A stretch of 64,000 bases of DNA, taken from DASXRA01 sp036506155. Lineage in GTDB: Bacteria; Actinomycetota; Actinomycetes; Mycobacteriales; Jatrophihabitantaceae. The translations under genes and the position numbers were made by a program. The stretch is from the NCBI GenBank assembly GCA_036506155.1, contig DASXSF010000080.1, positions 62,001 through 126,000 on the forward strand. The letters are read 5' to 3'. Positions within the stretch are counted from its first letter, which is position 1, and each line of letters opens with the position of its first letter. Shown here piece after piece: positions 8,315 through 17,108 of this stretch. Under the pieces are notes generated by a model that saw only the letters and a program-made list of their open reading frames with translations, was not told the origin of the DNA and did not search any database.

Positions 8315-8776
8315 ATGTGGTCCCGATGGTGGCGTGTGGCAGGTACGGCGGCGGTGGTATCAGTGATTTCAGTGTCGCCTCTGACTGCCTGCTCTACGGG
8401 TCCGAAGCTCCCGCGTGAGGTCATCACCTACTCGAACGATGTGCCGCATGGGATCACGCCGGCGACGGCACCGCCGACAGCGCCCGGCGTCGCTTGGGCG
8501 CCAGCGGGGCGAATCTACGTCGACACCATGGGGAACAGTTCGTGCCCGAACTTACCCGCGATTGTTGACGCCGATGGCCCTCACCACTTGATCATTAAGA
8601 CCAAGCAACGCGCGACAGGCCAGGCCTGTACCGCGGACCTAGGTCCGACGACAAGTACCATCGCGTTGCCAACCGGCATCGATCCGTCGCTACGACTTCG
8701 CGTGCACGTCGACAACTGTCAGGACACTGGTCCCACGGTAGTGCGTGCTTGGCCGCATCCTTCCGTCCTCGCCTAG
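8315..8776 (+). CDS. Lipoprotein of unknown function
   Basis: The product is 153 residues from ATG at 8315, which follows GGGAGGT very closely. The N-terminus MWSRWWRVAGTAAVV is basic then hydrophobic, ending in a lipobox VSPLTACSTG. The mature domain is about 128 residues with three more Cys (SSCPNL, QACTADL, VDNCQD), so one or more disulfides are likely outside the membrane. It resembles no named family that I know. The frame is open upstream to 8165, but that extension would bury the signal sequence. Confidence 0.65.
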   Translation: MWSRWWRVAGTAAVVSVISVSPLTACSTGPKLPREVITYSNDVPHGITPATAPPTAPGVAWAPAGRIYVDTMGNSSCPNLPAIVDADGPHHLIIKTKQRATGQACTADLGPTTSTIALPTGIDPSLRLRVHVDNCQDTGPTVVRAWPHPSVLA

Positions 8777-8816
8777 GCGCTCGATGCCGAGCGCAAATCA
8801 GCGGCATGAGCGAGCG

Positions 8817-9274
8817 TCACAGCCACCTGCGAACGCGAGCGCGGTAGGCAGCGTAGTCCGCGCCGAACTTGGCGGACAGGTATCTCACTTCGGGCCGAAT
8901 CGCGCCCCAGAAGAGCGCGGCGACGCCGACCGGAACCAACACGAGCAACCAGAACGAAGGCATCAATAACGCGAGTCCGAAATCCAGCGCGATCAACCCG
9001 AGATAGAGCGGATTGCGGCTGACACGAAACGGACCCATCTGAAGGACCACCGTCGTTGGACCACCGGGCAAGATCGACGTGCGATGCGACGCCATGACCT
9101 GCAGCGTCCACCCGTTCCATAGGAGAACGCCACGACGAGCAAGCCGCCGGCCCATCGCGCCGGCTGGCTGGCGAGGGAAGCCGGATCGCCCAACGCGGCC
9201 GTCAGGACCAGGCCGACTGCGAGCGGGACACCGAGCGCTACCGGCGGCCAAATCCGAATTGACGGCGCGTCCAC
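8817..9274 (-). pseudogene. Isoprenylcysteine carboxyl methyltransferase-like (ICMT/PEMT), frameshifted
   Basis: The N-terminal half, from a GTG at 9274, reads through two hydrophobic segments (VALGVPLAVGLVLTAALG and ARWAGGLLVVAF). Homology then moves to the next frame at about 9120 (LLWNGWTLQVMASHRTSILP). It continues with the family signature GPFRVSRNPLYLGL, a hydrophobic hairpin, and EVRYLSAKFGADYAAYRARV. That last part is the cofactor-binding end of small membrane methyltransferases of the ICMT/phospholipid methyltransferase group. One missing base at the junction would explain the break. Bacterial members have unknown acceptors. It could be an intact gene of about 152 residues if the base call is wrong. 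Confidence 0.7.
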
Positions 9275-9542
9275 ACAGTGATCGTCCCCCGATCACCGGA
9301 CGACAACCAGAACGCCTCCGTCAGCGCGCACCTCGCGGCATTTCCCGTGCGTTCACCGGACAGGACGCCAGATCTGATCTGGAACTCAGCCCCTTGTCGC
9401 CACCGCTAGTCACCAGCACCGACTACGAGGTGCAGCTGGCGCGTTGTCCGTTGATTCGGTAGGACTTGCGGACATCGGCAGGATCGCGCTCACCGCGGCA
9501 TGTGAGGTCGGCTCGCTCCGCTGGCAGGGGCGTGCCTCGTCG

Positions 9543-9914
9543 CTAGACACACAGGCAGAACGGGTGCCCGGCCGGGTCGAGGAACACCCGGTACTCGGCC
9601 GGGCTGGGCTGCTCGGGCGACTTGGTGGCGCCGAGTTTGACCGCGTCCGCCTCCGCCGCGTCCAGGTCGTCAACCGCCAGGTCGAGGTGGAGCTGTTGCG
9701 GCACGGCGGGATCCGGCCAGGTGGGTGGGCGGTAGTCGGTGACTCGCTGGAAATCGATCCGGTGCGTTCCGTTGGACACCACCGTCCAGCCGTCCGGCTC
9801 GTCATAGCCGGCGTGGGTGATCTCCCAACTGAGCAGGTCGCGGTAGAACTCCGCTAGCACCTGCGTGTCGGGGCAGTCGAAGACAACTGAACGCATGCGT
9901 GCGATTCCGGCCAT
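9543..9914 (-). CDS. VOC-superfamily (glyoxalase-like) protein
   Basis: The product is 123 residues from ATG at 9914 (another ATG at 9923 adds three residues). It has the single-domain pattern VVFDCPDTQVLAEFYRDLL, then WTVVSNGTHRIDFQRV, QQLHLDLAVDDLDAAE, and VFLDPAGHPFCLCV. The HLDL and FLDPAGHPFC elements provide the conserved strand and Glu/His positions of this fold. Substrate unknown. It overlaps or abuts the truncated gene upstream on the same strand. Confidence 0.8.
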   Translation of the reverse strand: MAGIARMRSVVFDCPDTQVLAEFYRDLLSWEITHAGYDEPDGWTVVSNGTHRIDFQRVTDYRPPTWPDPAVPQQLHLDLAVDDLDAAEADAVKLGATKSPEQPSPAEYRVFLDPAGHPFCLCV

Positions 9915-9929
9915 TCGGCGCATCCTCTA

Positions 9930-10284
9930 GCGCAATCGGATCAGGGAAGCTGCTGCCCACGTTGCTGGCGGTTCGACCATCGGGGTAGGCAGCGCCCACG
10001 AGGAGCCCAGAGCCGCCCGGACCGTAGGGGTCGGCGTGCAGCCCGTACGGGGATCGGTCAGCTCGGCGCAGGCGCATCGCGATCTTGATCAACATGCCGG
10101 TGCTGTATGCATCGGCGCCCACCAGGACGACCGCGAGGTCATCGGTCTTGGCGAACAGTGCGTGGAATGGGATCGCCCCAGGAAGCTCGTTGTCGGGCGG
10201 GTCTATCTTGCGATGCCATGCCTGCACCTGCTCCGGTGATGGCTCCCGATGGCCTCGACCCACGTGGGCGCTGCTGAACTGCAC
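9930..10284 (-). pseudogene. Hypothetical protein, 3'-truncated
   Basis: From 10284 the frame gives ELPGAIPFHALFAKTDDLAV, VGADAYSTGMLIKIAMRLRR and GSGLLVGAAYPDGRTASNVG. It then loses the pattern and runs into the VOC gene in another frame. I recall longer actinobacterial hypothetical proteins with the same order: an aromatic/Pro-rich start, a YSTG strand, then a GRTASN loop. The C-terminal half seems missing, so it is annotated as a truncated gene of unknown function. Confidence 0.4.
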
Positions 10285-10537
10285 GCCGCGAACCTACCCC
10301 GCCACCGCCCGACCCGACCTCCGCAATTCCGGTAGGTCCACGCTGAACGCGGCAGGTGCGTGAAGGTCGGAGGATGATCCCGCCCTCCACAGCGCGCACA
10401 CCTACGACCGCAGACCTGATCAACACCGACCGGTGCGGCACGTAATCGGCGACCACGCGCGCCCACAGCGTCGTCGCGAGCGGCGAGCACCCCTCGCCCT
10501 ATCGCAAGATGCTGCAAGCTGGGCGGTGACCGGTTCG

Positions 10538-11593
10538 CTATCCCGAGCGACGCCAGGCATGTCCGGATTCGCTCGCATCCTCGTCGCGGAGCCAGGTGTC
10601 CGCGTCCGAGCTGGTAGCGAGAACGTCGGTGAGCCACCACGCTTGGTCGGGATTCCAGCCAGCGAGGATGGTTGCTGCTTCGCCGTTGGCGAGAATCAGC
10701 GCGCGAGTCGCGGTGGTGAGGTAACCGGTGACGGATAGATGCACGGCGTCCCAGTCGGCGGCGACCGCCGCCCAATCCGGAATACACCAGGTGCCGGTCC
10801 GGCCGGTCGTCCTGTACCAGTCGTGTCGGCGGCTGTTCGTGATGTCGAGGGGGTAACGCTCGACCAGCCGTACCCAGGCCTCGGGAGCGTCGATCTCCCA
10901 CACCCGCGGCGTCCGAGTTGGCTCTAACGTCCAGATCAAGGCCGCCCGTGGCCCGAAACTGTCCTCCTCCCAGACAAGCTCCAGCGAACCAAGCCCCCGC
11001 AGCGGTCGGGTCGTGGTCACGAGCGAGGCCATCGCCGGCGTCGACCACCAATGACCGCTGAATGGCGCGGCGGGATCGGCCGCGCGGTTCCTCGCCGCGT
11101 CGCGGTCGTCCGCCAACGTTTGCTCGCGCCACCGTTTCAGCCGCTCGGTCGCTCCCGTGAGCGGCGGAACCGTGCCCGGCGCGTGGTCGGACCAGCTCGT
11201 GTACCGCAACCGGCCCAGATCCACCGGGCTGCTCCACCACGCCGTCGCGGGCGCGGACGCGATCGCCGCGGCGACCGGGCGCAACGCGGCGGCCACGGCT
11301 CGATCAGCGGTGATCGCCTCCTCCTCGTGCGGAGGTTGCCAGTACATCGCGTGGCTGACAGCTTCGTCTATCGGGTCCACGAGCATTCTCGGGTCGCGCC
11401 ACCCGCGTACCGGATCGGCATCGACGGCCTCGAGTGCGCGGAGCAGATCGATGCGTCGCGATCCATCGGACCGATGCCACGCAGCCTGCAGCCAGGCCGG
11501 CCACACCGCTTCATGGAGTCGATGCGCTACCGCCATACACAAGACGCGGCCCCGCGGACCTACCAAGAGATCATCCGCAGCCAACACCCACAC
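10538..11593 (-). CDS. Hypothetical protein, about 350 residues
   Basis: A soluble, Trp-rich protein (more than 15 Trp) starting MWVLAADDLLVGPRGR. It has segments such as PATAWWSSPVDLGRLRYTSW, FSGHWWSTPAMASLVTTTRP and WEIDAPEAWVRLVERYPLD. Codon use is strongly high-GC at third positions and the frame is long, so it is a real gene. I do not recognise the family and see no catalytic motif, signal peptide or membrane span. No operon partner is evident: the flanks are a 250-base gap and a 400-base gene-free stretch. Confidence 0.6.
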   Translation of the reverse strand: MWVLAADDLLVGPRGRVLCMAVAHRLHEAVWPAWLQAAWHRSDGSRRIDLLRALEAVDADPVRGWRDPRMLVDPIDEAVSHAMYWQPPHEEEAITADRAVAAALRPVAAAIASAPATAWWSSPVDLGRLRYTSWSDHAPGTVPPLTGATERLKRWREQTLADDRDAARNRAADPAAPFSGHWWSTPAMASLVTTTRPLRGLGSLELVWEEDSFGPRAALIWTLEPTRTPRVWEIDAPEAWVRLVERYPLDITNSRRHDWYRTTGRTGTWCIPDWAAVAADWDAVHLSVTGYLTTATRALILANGEAATILAGWNPDQAWWLTDVLATSSDADTWLRDEDASESGHAWRRSG

Positions 11594-11993
11594 GTCGCCA
11601 AGCTACGCCCAGCGCGGACCTGGGGCGCCCGGCAGCGGATCTCCTTACAGACACATGCGCCCGAGTCGAACGCGCGCATATCGACGCGCGCCGCGTCCCG
11701 CCCCGGGCAGCCGTGCGGCACGACGAAGTCGGCGTTCGGCGACCGAACGCCAAGCAGTTATTGGCGCACAGCATGAACACGTGCCTTTCGGCATGATCGA
11801 GCGATTCCTTAGCCTCAACCCGTGGACCGGCTGGTCGGATGATCTTGCCGGGCCGTAGGTGATCTTCGTTGTGGTGCGGGCGATACGACTTCGCTGGTCT
11901 GCCCAGCTCTTCCACGTTGGGGTCTGCGGTCTGGCCAGCACGGCGGCGGTTGAGTCAGGCGAGCGCTGGCGGCCCGGTGCCGAAGACGCCGTG
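11594..11993. other. Gene-free stretch beside IS1380-type element
   Basis: About 400 bases with only mutually overlapping short frames of poor quality. It should contain the right end of the IS1380-type element, but no inverted repeat matching the left side could be found, so that end is probably lost. Confidence 0.35.
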
Positions 11994-13356
11994 CTATAGC
12001 GCGGTCCACTGCGTCGTCGAGGGCCAGTGCCGGGGTAGGTGCAGGATCGGTCGGCGTTGCGGACGAGCCAGGCGGGCGGAGACGGTGACGAGCTGGCGGC
12101 GCAGGGTGGCGCCGCGGGCGGCGGCGTGCCGATCGCTGGTGAGGGTGCCGGCGGCGCGCAGCAGGTTGTGGCAGATGGCGGCGCAGATGGTCCAGGCGGC
12201 GTTGGCGGCGAAGCGCCCGGAGGGCTGGTGCGCGAGCGGTCCGTCGATCAGGTCGGCGAACACCGTCTCGATGATTGCGTGCCTGCGGTGGGTGATGTCC
12301 GCGGCCGCAGTCGGTTCGGTGTTGTCGGTGAGGAACGGGTGGTAGCGCCAGACCGGGAACAGCTCGTCTTGCTTGGCCCGGTCGCGGACCCGGCGCACGA
12401 TCAGCCTCGCGGTGACAGGATGCTTGGTGGAGGCGAACGCGGTTAACTCGACTTCGGCGACCTCGGCGTCACTGATCAGCTCGCGGTGTCCGGATCGAGC
12501 ACGGCGCCGGGGTAGTGCACCGGGGTCCAGGCATCGTGGGGGATCGCGGCGATCGTCCGACTTACTGCGGGGTCCTTAGTGAGCACCACCGAGAATCGCG
12601 CCCCGGCCTTGATGCAGGCGCGTACCACGGCGCTGTTGCCGTAGGCCGCGTCGCCGCGGACCAAGATCTCGCCGACCGCGCCTGCCGCGCGGGCGACCCC
12701 GATCGCCTCGGCCACCATCGACGCCGCACCCTTGCCCAAGTTCGCTTTGCCCGCACGAAGCCGGATCCCGGCGACTACCGGGGCACCCTGCGCGGTGGAC
12801 AGCGTGGTGGCCAGCGGCGAGAGACCCTTGCGCAGCATCTGTTTCCCGGCGATCTTGGTGTGCCCGTAGCTGGCGCCCTGCTTGGCGTGCCCGAACACTT
12901 GGCGCAGCAGCGAGTCGATGTCGATGAACACCCGCTGCTCGAGTCCCGGCAGCAGTTCGCTGTGCTGGACCAGATTGACCAGGTGCGAGCGCACCACCGA
13001 CGCCAACTGCAGGCTATGGCCGTGGGTGAACTCCCGCAGAAACTGGCCTAGCGTCGCGCACGCATACACCCCGTCGAACAGCCGCGGCATCCCGCCCGAA
13101 CGGATCACGTCCAAACCGTCGATGCTGTCCGCGCCAGCGGCTATGGCCGCGATGATCGACGTCAGCTTGCCCGCCGGATTCGCCCCTGCCGACTCGACCC
13201 GGGTCGCCAGTGGGTCGATCGCGACCCGGTCCGCGATCAGCTCCGACAGGCCAGCCCGCTCGGCCAGGCCCATCACCGGAACCAGGCCCGCCACGACACC
13301 AGGTTCTCGTCATCGAAGACCGGCACCGCCCGCGACCACACCTGAGATACTCGCAC
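11994..13356 (-). mobile_element. IS1380-family transposase, two frameshifts
   Basis: On the minus strand, a GTG at 13356 gives a short N-terminus (SRAVPVFDDENLVS). The frame then changes at about 13297 to AGLVPVMGLAERAGLSELIA. It runs through ADSIDGLDVIRSGGMPRLFD and VFIDIDSLLRQVFGHAKQGA to LVRGDAAYGNSAVV. A second frame change at about 12481 (TAS-stop versus ELISDAEVAEVE) leads into the C-terminus with HAIIETVFADLIDGPLAHQP and WTICAAICHNLLRAAGTL. The pattern is that of a DDE IS1380 transposase: D in FIDID, D in GDAAY, E in the ETVFAD helix. Both breaks fit single missing bases. Full length would be about 450 residues. Confidence 0.85.
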
Positions 13357-13361
13357 CGAGA

Positions 13362-13425
13362 GTGCCTTCCGTTGCACGGATGAACCGGGCCTCGACAACC
13401 CAGATTCTTCTTGCACAGAAGGCAC
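13362..13425. repeat. Inverted repeat at left side of IS1380-type element
   Basis: GTGCCTTC (13362-13369) and GAAGGCAC (13418-13425) face each other just upstream of the transposase start, each followed inward by a similar TTGCAC/GTGCAA element. It may be the IS terminal region or a regulatory hairpin; no partner was found at the other end. Confidence 0.4.
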
Positions 13426-13611
13426 TTTCCCCGTCACCGCGCCGAATGATCAGCTACCGATCCACGGATCGAGGCTAAGATCGAGACTCGAGGAAGATCA
13501 ACTCCCTATGTGCGGAGATTGGAAACACACGCGGGGAGAGGGACGCGGAACCACAGCGCTCGGTGGTCCAGGTTGCGCTGTGCGGCGTGGCATGGGAGTG
13601 CCAGGAGCGGC

Positions 13612-13644
13612 CAGATCCGCGGTGCTTCTCGATTCCGATCACAT
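13612..13644. repeat. Right copy of 33/34-bp direct repeat
   Basis: Same orientation as 201-234, lacking one T. It lies between the IS1380-type element and the first gene of the better-preserved region, so it marks the right edge of the accessory zone. Confidence 0.6.
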
Positions 13645-13694
13645 CGATGCCCGGCGGCGGCGTCGACACCTGAGGTATGGCCTAACGTTCGGTT

Positions 13695-14294
13695 GTGGCT
13701 TTGAGTCCTGAGCGGTTCTATGAGCACGCGCTCGCGGCGGCCGACGGTGAGCGTCGGCTCCCGCTCTCTCGCATGACGGGATGGGACATCAGTCCGTTCG
13801 AGCAAGACGGCTTGCGGGTCACGCCACTGCGCCCACCGATGATGCCTGAACCGGCACGGGACGGGGAGGATCCTTCGGACTGCCAGTCCTGCCGGAGCCG
13901 GGACGACGGGATCTGGTTCGACGACAACTGGCGACTGACCCGGATAACCGGAGTTGGCGTGCCGCTGGTGCTCATGCTGCACCCGCGAGATCACTACGAC
14001 TTGGAGAACCTGACCGATGAGCTGGCCTGCGAGCTCGGGCGGCTCACCACGCATCTGACCCGCCATGTGCAGGCGTTGCCACACATCGCGCGGGCACACG
14101 TCTACCGCATCGGCGACGGCGGCGCGCACCTACACGTCTGGTTCTTCGCCCGTCCGGAGGGGCAGGCGCAGCTGTACGGATCGTGGATGGTCGTGTGGGA
14201 CGATCTGCTGCCGGAGTATCCGGCAGAACCGGCCGATGCCGACGCGGCAGTCGTGGCTGACGCATTGGTCGCGTCCTACGGAGGTCATCGGTAG
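13695..14294 (+). CDS. HIT-like (histidine triad) protein
   Basis: The product is 199 residues from a GTG at 13695, starting VALSPERFYEHALAAADGER. A Cys-containing knuckle, DCQSCRSRDDGIWFDDNWRL, is followed by a VLMLHPRDHYDLENLTDELA strand-helix. HVYRIGDGGAHLHVWFFARP then places an H-L-H-V motif as in HIT hydrolases. The typical H-x-H-x-H triad is shortened, so it is better called HIT-like; nucleotide hydrolysis or transfer is possible but unproven. No clear ribosome site is present. A perfect 13-bp hairpin follows the stop. Confidence 0.65.
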   Translation: MALSPERFYEHALAAADGERRLPLSRMTGWDISPFEQDGLRVTPLRPPMMPEPARDGEDPSDCQSCRSRDDGIWFDDNWRLTRITGVGVPLVLMLHPRDHYDLENLTDELACELGRLTTHLTRHVQALPHIARAHVYRIGDGGAHLHVWFFARPEGQAQLYGSWMVVWDDLLPEYPAEPADADAAVVADALVASYGGHR

Positions 14295-14333
14295 GGCGCA
14301 CACCCGAACTGACACGCCCCCGAAAATGCGTAC

Positions 14334-14372
14334 TCGCGCCCGGTGCCGCTCGGGCGGCAGCACCGGGCGCGA
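14334..14372. terminator. Bidirectional hairpin terminator
   Basis: TCGCGCCCGGTGC (14334-14346) and GCACCGGGCGCGA (14360-14372) are perfect 13-bp arms around a 13-base loop, between two converging genes that stop at 14294 and 14406. No U-tract follows, which is common for actinobacterial terminators. Confidence 0.75.
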
Positions 14373-14405
14373 GGTCATGGGTCGCGGTCGGGCTCGATTC
14401 AGGCG

Positions 14406-15041
14406 TCAGGGCTTGATCTGCGCCAGCGGACCGTTCAGGTCGGGGAACTGGCGGGTGCTCAGTGCCTGGGGTCCGGCGTTGTGGTCGCCGTTGAACGGGG
14501 TGACGACGTTGGCGCAGCCGGCAGCCGCGGCGTCGACGGGCGAGTTGAACCAGACCCCGATGTGATACTGGTGAACCGGCGCGGTCGCAGGATTCGAGTC
14601 CGCATCCTTGATCGGCTGATCGTGGACGACGGGCGCAGCGCCGGTCCCGGGTGCGACGGTGAAGGTCTCGATGCTGAATCGCCCTACGAACTTTCCGTGC
14701 GCGTCGCCGTCAGAGTTGGTCTCCAGGTCACCTTGATACCAGGAGAGTCCGAACGGCGCGTTCGGCAGCTGGTTGACGAACACGTCGAACTCGGTGTTCT
14801 TGGGGAGTCCGGACGCATCGATGGTCATCACCTCGACCGGGCCGTGGTTTTTGATCTTGACGCGGGCCGTGGCGTTGACGAGGCAGCCCGCGTTCAGCGA
14901 TGCCGTAGAGCGCACCAATGCAAAGTGGGCCTGATCCTGTGACGTCGTGGACATCGTCACCGCGGCTGCGGCGCTCGCACCGCCGGCCGTGAGGGCGGCT
15001 GCACCGACCAGGGCTGCTGTGCGCAGACTCTTGATGGTCAT
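14406..15041 (-). CDS. Secreted protein, ECF sigma-regulated candidate
   Basis: The product is 211 residues from ATG at 15041, with GAGGAGGAAGAG just upstream. The signal peptide is MTIKSLRTAALVGAAALTA with an AAA-type cut near residue 28. The mature protein has strands such as CLVNATARVKIKNHGPVEVM and TEFDVFVNQLPNAPFGLSWY, then a DGDAHGKF loop, and a C-terminal segment with Cys (AAAGCANVVTPFN). Two Cys in total allow one disulfide. No enzymatic family was recognised. It is transcribed divergently from an ECF sigma factor, and both genes carry the same style of promoter, so it is the likely main target of that sigma factor. Confidence 0.75.
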   Translation of the reverse strand: MTIKSLRTAALVGAAALTAGGASAAAAVTMSTTSQDQAHFALVRSTASLNAGCLVNATARVKIKNHGPVEVMTIDASGLPKNTEFDVFVNQLPNAPFGLSWYQGDLETNSDGDAHGKFVGRFSIETFTVAPGTGAAPVVHDQPIKDADSNPATAPVHQYHIGVWFNSPVDAAAAGCANVVTPFNGDHNAGPQALSTRQFPDLNGPLAQIKP

Positions 15042-15074
15042 CTCTTCCTCCTCGAGTGTTGGCAGTTCGGTAGG

Positions 15075-15103
15075 GGTACGGGCCGCAGCGCCGGATCGGT
15101 TCG
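15075..15103 (-). promoter_or_regulatory. ECF-type promoter of the secreted protein gene
   Basis: On the minus strand: CGAACC (15103-15098), a 17-base spacer, CGTACC (15080-15075). The predicted transcript start is about 27 bases before the ATG at 15041. It matches the promoter of the divergent sigma gene at 10 of 12 box positions with the same spacer length. Confidence 0.65.
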
Positions 15104-15117
15104 CGCGTTTCTGCTGG

Positions 15118-15146
15118 GGAACCGAACGGGCAGGGCGCTGCGTATC
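15118..15146 (+). promoter_or_regulatory. ECF-type autoregulatory promoter of sigma operon
   Basis: On the plus strand: GGAACC (15118-15123), a 17-base spacer, CGTATC (15141-15146), about 40 bases before the sigma start. GGAAC-type -35 and CGTNNC-type -10 boxes are typical of ECF factors, and autoregulation is common. Confidence 0.65.
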
Positions 15147-15187
15147 TAGGGGATGGATGGTTATCGGCGGCGGTCGGTGATTCAGAC

Positions 15188-15805
15188 GTGACATCGAGTA
15201 GCGTCACCACAGTGGTGATGGGGGACGCCGAGATGGCTGCGGAATTCGCAGCCGGTAACGCCGACGCTGTCCGGGCTGTCTACCAGAGCTATGGGCGCCT
15301 GGTGTACTCCGTGGCGTTCAAGGTGCTCGGCGATGCGAGCCTTGCCGAGGACGCCACGCAGCAGACATTTCTGCAAGCCTGGCGAGCGGCTCCCAGCTAC
15401 GACCCGGCGCGAGCCCTCGGGCCGTGGCTGGCAACGATCGCCCGTCGCGCCGCGATCGACGTCTACCGGAATTCGCGCCGTCACGAGGCGCACAGCGGCC
15501 TCGAATCCGCCGAGACGACGCTCGCCAGCCCCCCGCCGTCACTTGACGAGCTGTACGAGATTTGGGAGGTGCGCCGGGCTGTCGACTCGCTGCCGGCGGA
15601 GGATCGGGAAGTCGTTCGTTTGCAGCATTTCGCCGGGATGAGTCATGCGGAGATTTCCGAACGGCTGCAAATTCCGCTCGGTACCGTGAAGTCACGGACG
15701 TTTCGGGCCCATCGCCGACTCGTCAACCTGTTGGCGCACCTGCGCGGAAGTGACGACATCGCCGGCGTGACCATGTCCGGCCGGAAGGAGGGTGAGCCGC
15801 GATGA
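15188..15805 (+). CDS. RNA polymerase ECF sigma factor (SigK-like context)
   Basis: The product is up to 205 residues. Region 2 reads AVYQSYGRLVYSVAFKVLGD, then LAEDATQQTFLQAWRAA. A linker follows, then region 4 (LPAEDREVVRLQHFAGMSHA, EISERLQIPLGTVKSRTF). Length and both regions are intact. The GTG at 15188 is used; a Met at 15221 would give a shorter protein and also lacks a good ribosome site. Its stop overlaps the next gene start by four bases, so it is translationally coupled to an RskA-like anti-sigma factor. An upstream GGAACC/CGTATC promoter suggests that it drives its own operon. Confidence 0.9.
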   Translation: MTSSSVTTVVMGDAEMAAEFAAGNADAVRAVYQSYGRLVYSVAFKVLGDASLAEDATQQTFLQAWRAAPSYDPARALGPWLATIARRAAIDVYRNSRRHEAHSGLESAETTLASPPPSLDELYEIWEVRRAVDSLPAEDREVVRLQHFAGMSHAEISERLQIPLGTVKSRTFRAHRRLVNLLAHLRGSDDIAGVTMSGRKEGEPR

Positions 15806-16476
15806 GCCAGGACGACCGAATCGCGTACCTCGCAGGCGTCGGCGACGCGCCGCTGAGCTCGGAGGACACGGCACAAGCCCAGCGATTGCAGGGGATTCTG
15901 TCCGACGAGGCGCTCTGGGTAGAACCCGATCCGGCATTGGAGCAACGCGTCGCGGACCTCATCACCAGCGCGGCCGGCGCAAGCCCGCCGGATTCCGGCA
16001 CTGCCCCAGTCACGCCGATCACCCGGCCTCGGCTGCACCGGCGGCGCTACACGGCCCTCGGCATTGCCGCGGCGATCGTGCTGGCGGTAGGCCTTGCAGT
16101 GGGGATATCCATCGCGGTCTCGAACAGCGGGCCAGGCGCCACGAAATTCGCGGCCACTTTGCATGGAACGCCGCTCGCGCCGGGGGCGTCAGGCACGGCC
16201 ACGCTGACCCAGACGACGAGCGGTTGGCGGATCCATCTCAACGCGATCGGGCTGCCGCGGCTCGACAACGGGCGCTTCTACCAGGCGTGGCTGAAGAATG
16301 CGGCCGGAACCGCGATCCCGATCGGAACATTCAACGAAGGCAGGGACGTCACGCTGTGGGCAGGTGTCCCGCCCAGCGACTACGGCACGATGACCGTCAC
16401 CCGCCAGACCGCGCAAAGCGGGCCGGCGTCATCCGGGCAGGTCGTACTCATCGGAGCGACGAAACAGGTCCACTGA
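15802..16476 (+). CDS. RskA-like membrane anti-sigma factor
   Basis: The product is 224 residues. The cytoplasmic N-terminus is about 95 residues (MSQDDRIAYLAGVGDAPLSS). One membrane span follows (ALGIAAAIVLAVGLAVGISI, about residues 88-107). The outer domain is of the anti-sigma-K type: FAATLHGTPLAPGASGTATL, RFYQAWLKNAAG and a final strand. I see no Zn-binding HxxxCxxC motif in the N-terminus, so it is of the RskA rather than the ZAS class. It should hold the sigma factor at the membrane and release it after proteolysis in response to an envelope signal. Confidence 0.8.
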   Translation: MSQDDRIAYLAGVGDAPLSSEDTAQAQRLQGILSDEALWVEPDPALEQRVADLITSAAGASPPDSGTAPVTPITRPRLHRRRYTALGIAAAIVLAVGLAVGISIAVSNSGPGATKFAATLHGTPLAPGASGTATLTQTTSGWRIHLNAIGLPRLDNGRFYQAWLKNAAGTAIPIGTFNEGRDVTLWAGVPPSDYGTMTVTRQTAQSGPASSGQVVLIGATKQVH

Positions 16477-16506
16477 CCTGCCGGCGGCTCGCCGATCAGC
16501 CGGTGG

Positions 16507-17007
16507 TCAGGAACCGCTGGATGACGGGCACGCAGTCTTCACCGCAGCTGCCAGCTCCTGCCCGGCCCTGGCGACAGCAGCAATCTGCGCAGTGATCGTG
16601 GGCAGCGCACCGCGCAGCCCACTGCTCGACAACCCGCTTACGGTCGGCTGCAACTGATCGATCGCGGTAGTGAGCGCGTTTACCTGCGGCGCGAACACGC
16701 CGGCCGAAGCGGCAAGCGCGGTCGCCTTCGCTTTGACGTCGTCGGCGGCCGCACTCAGTCCACTCGTGCCGACAGCAATGACGTTCAGTGAGGTCAGTTG
16801 CGAAAGCGATGCCTTCAGTGCCGCATAGTTGGAACAGAACTCCGCCGTGCCCTGAGTGGTCGCGGTCGGCGCCGCGGGTGTGGGACTCGGCGAGGACTGG
16901 CTCTTTGACAAGGATGTGCACCCGCCGCAGCACACCAGGATTGCTACGGCGGCCGCGCCGACACGTGCGCGGACGTTACTGCGCGCCAGATCGCCCCCTT
17001 GTCTCAT
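16507..17007 (-). CDS. Lipoprotein with helical domain
   Basis: The product is 166 residues with a basic n-region, hydrophobic VGAAAVAILVCCGG and a lipobox at CGGC. A Ser/Pro/Thr linker follows, then a helical region rich in Ala, Leu and Ser (SNYAALKASLSQLTSLN, VKAKATALAASAG, TITAQIAAVARAGQELAAAV) with one Cys at each end (FCSNY and TACPSS). It looks like a small helical-bundle lipoprotein of the kind common in actinobacteria; partner unknown. It converges on the anti-sigma gene. Confidence 0.7.
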   Translation of the reverse strand: MRQGGDLARSNVRARVGAAAVAILVCCGGCTSLSKSQSSPSPTPAAPTATTQGTAEFCSNYAALKASLSQLTSLNVIAVGTSGLSAAADDVKAKATALAASAGVFAPQVNALTTAIDQLQPTVSGLSSSGLRGALPTITAQIAAVARAGQELAAAVKTACPSSSGS

Positions 17008-17108
17008 CGTATGAACGATGCGATACGGCCTTGCGACTCACTGTCACCCGTCAGGCATGAAAGCCTGACACGGTGTGGCGATGTCGGTATTTGGCATAGT
17101 CTCGCCGG

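Noticed and set aside
13506..14129. A 207-codon minus-strand open frame crossing the right repeat
   Set aside because: It is antisense to the HIT-like gene and its composition is that of a shadow frame; similarity to the left repeat is at DNA level.
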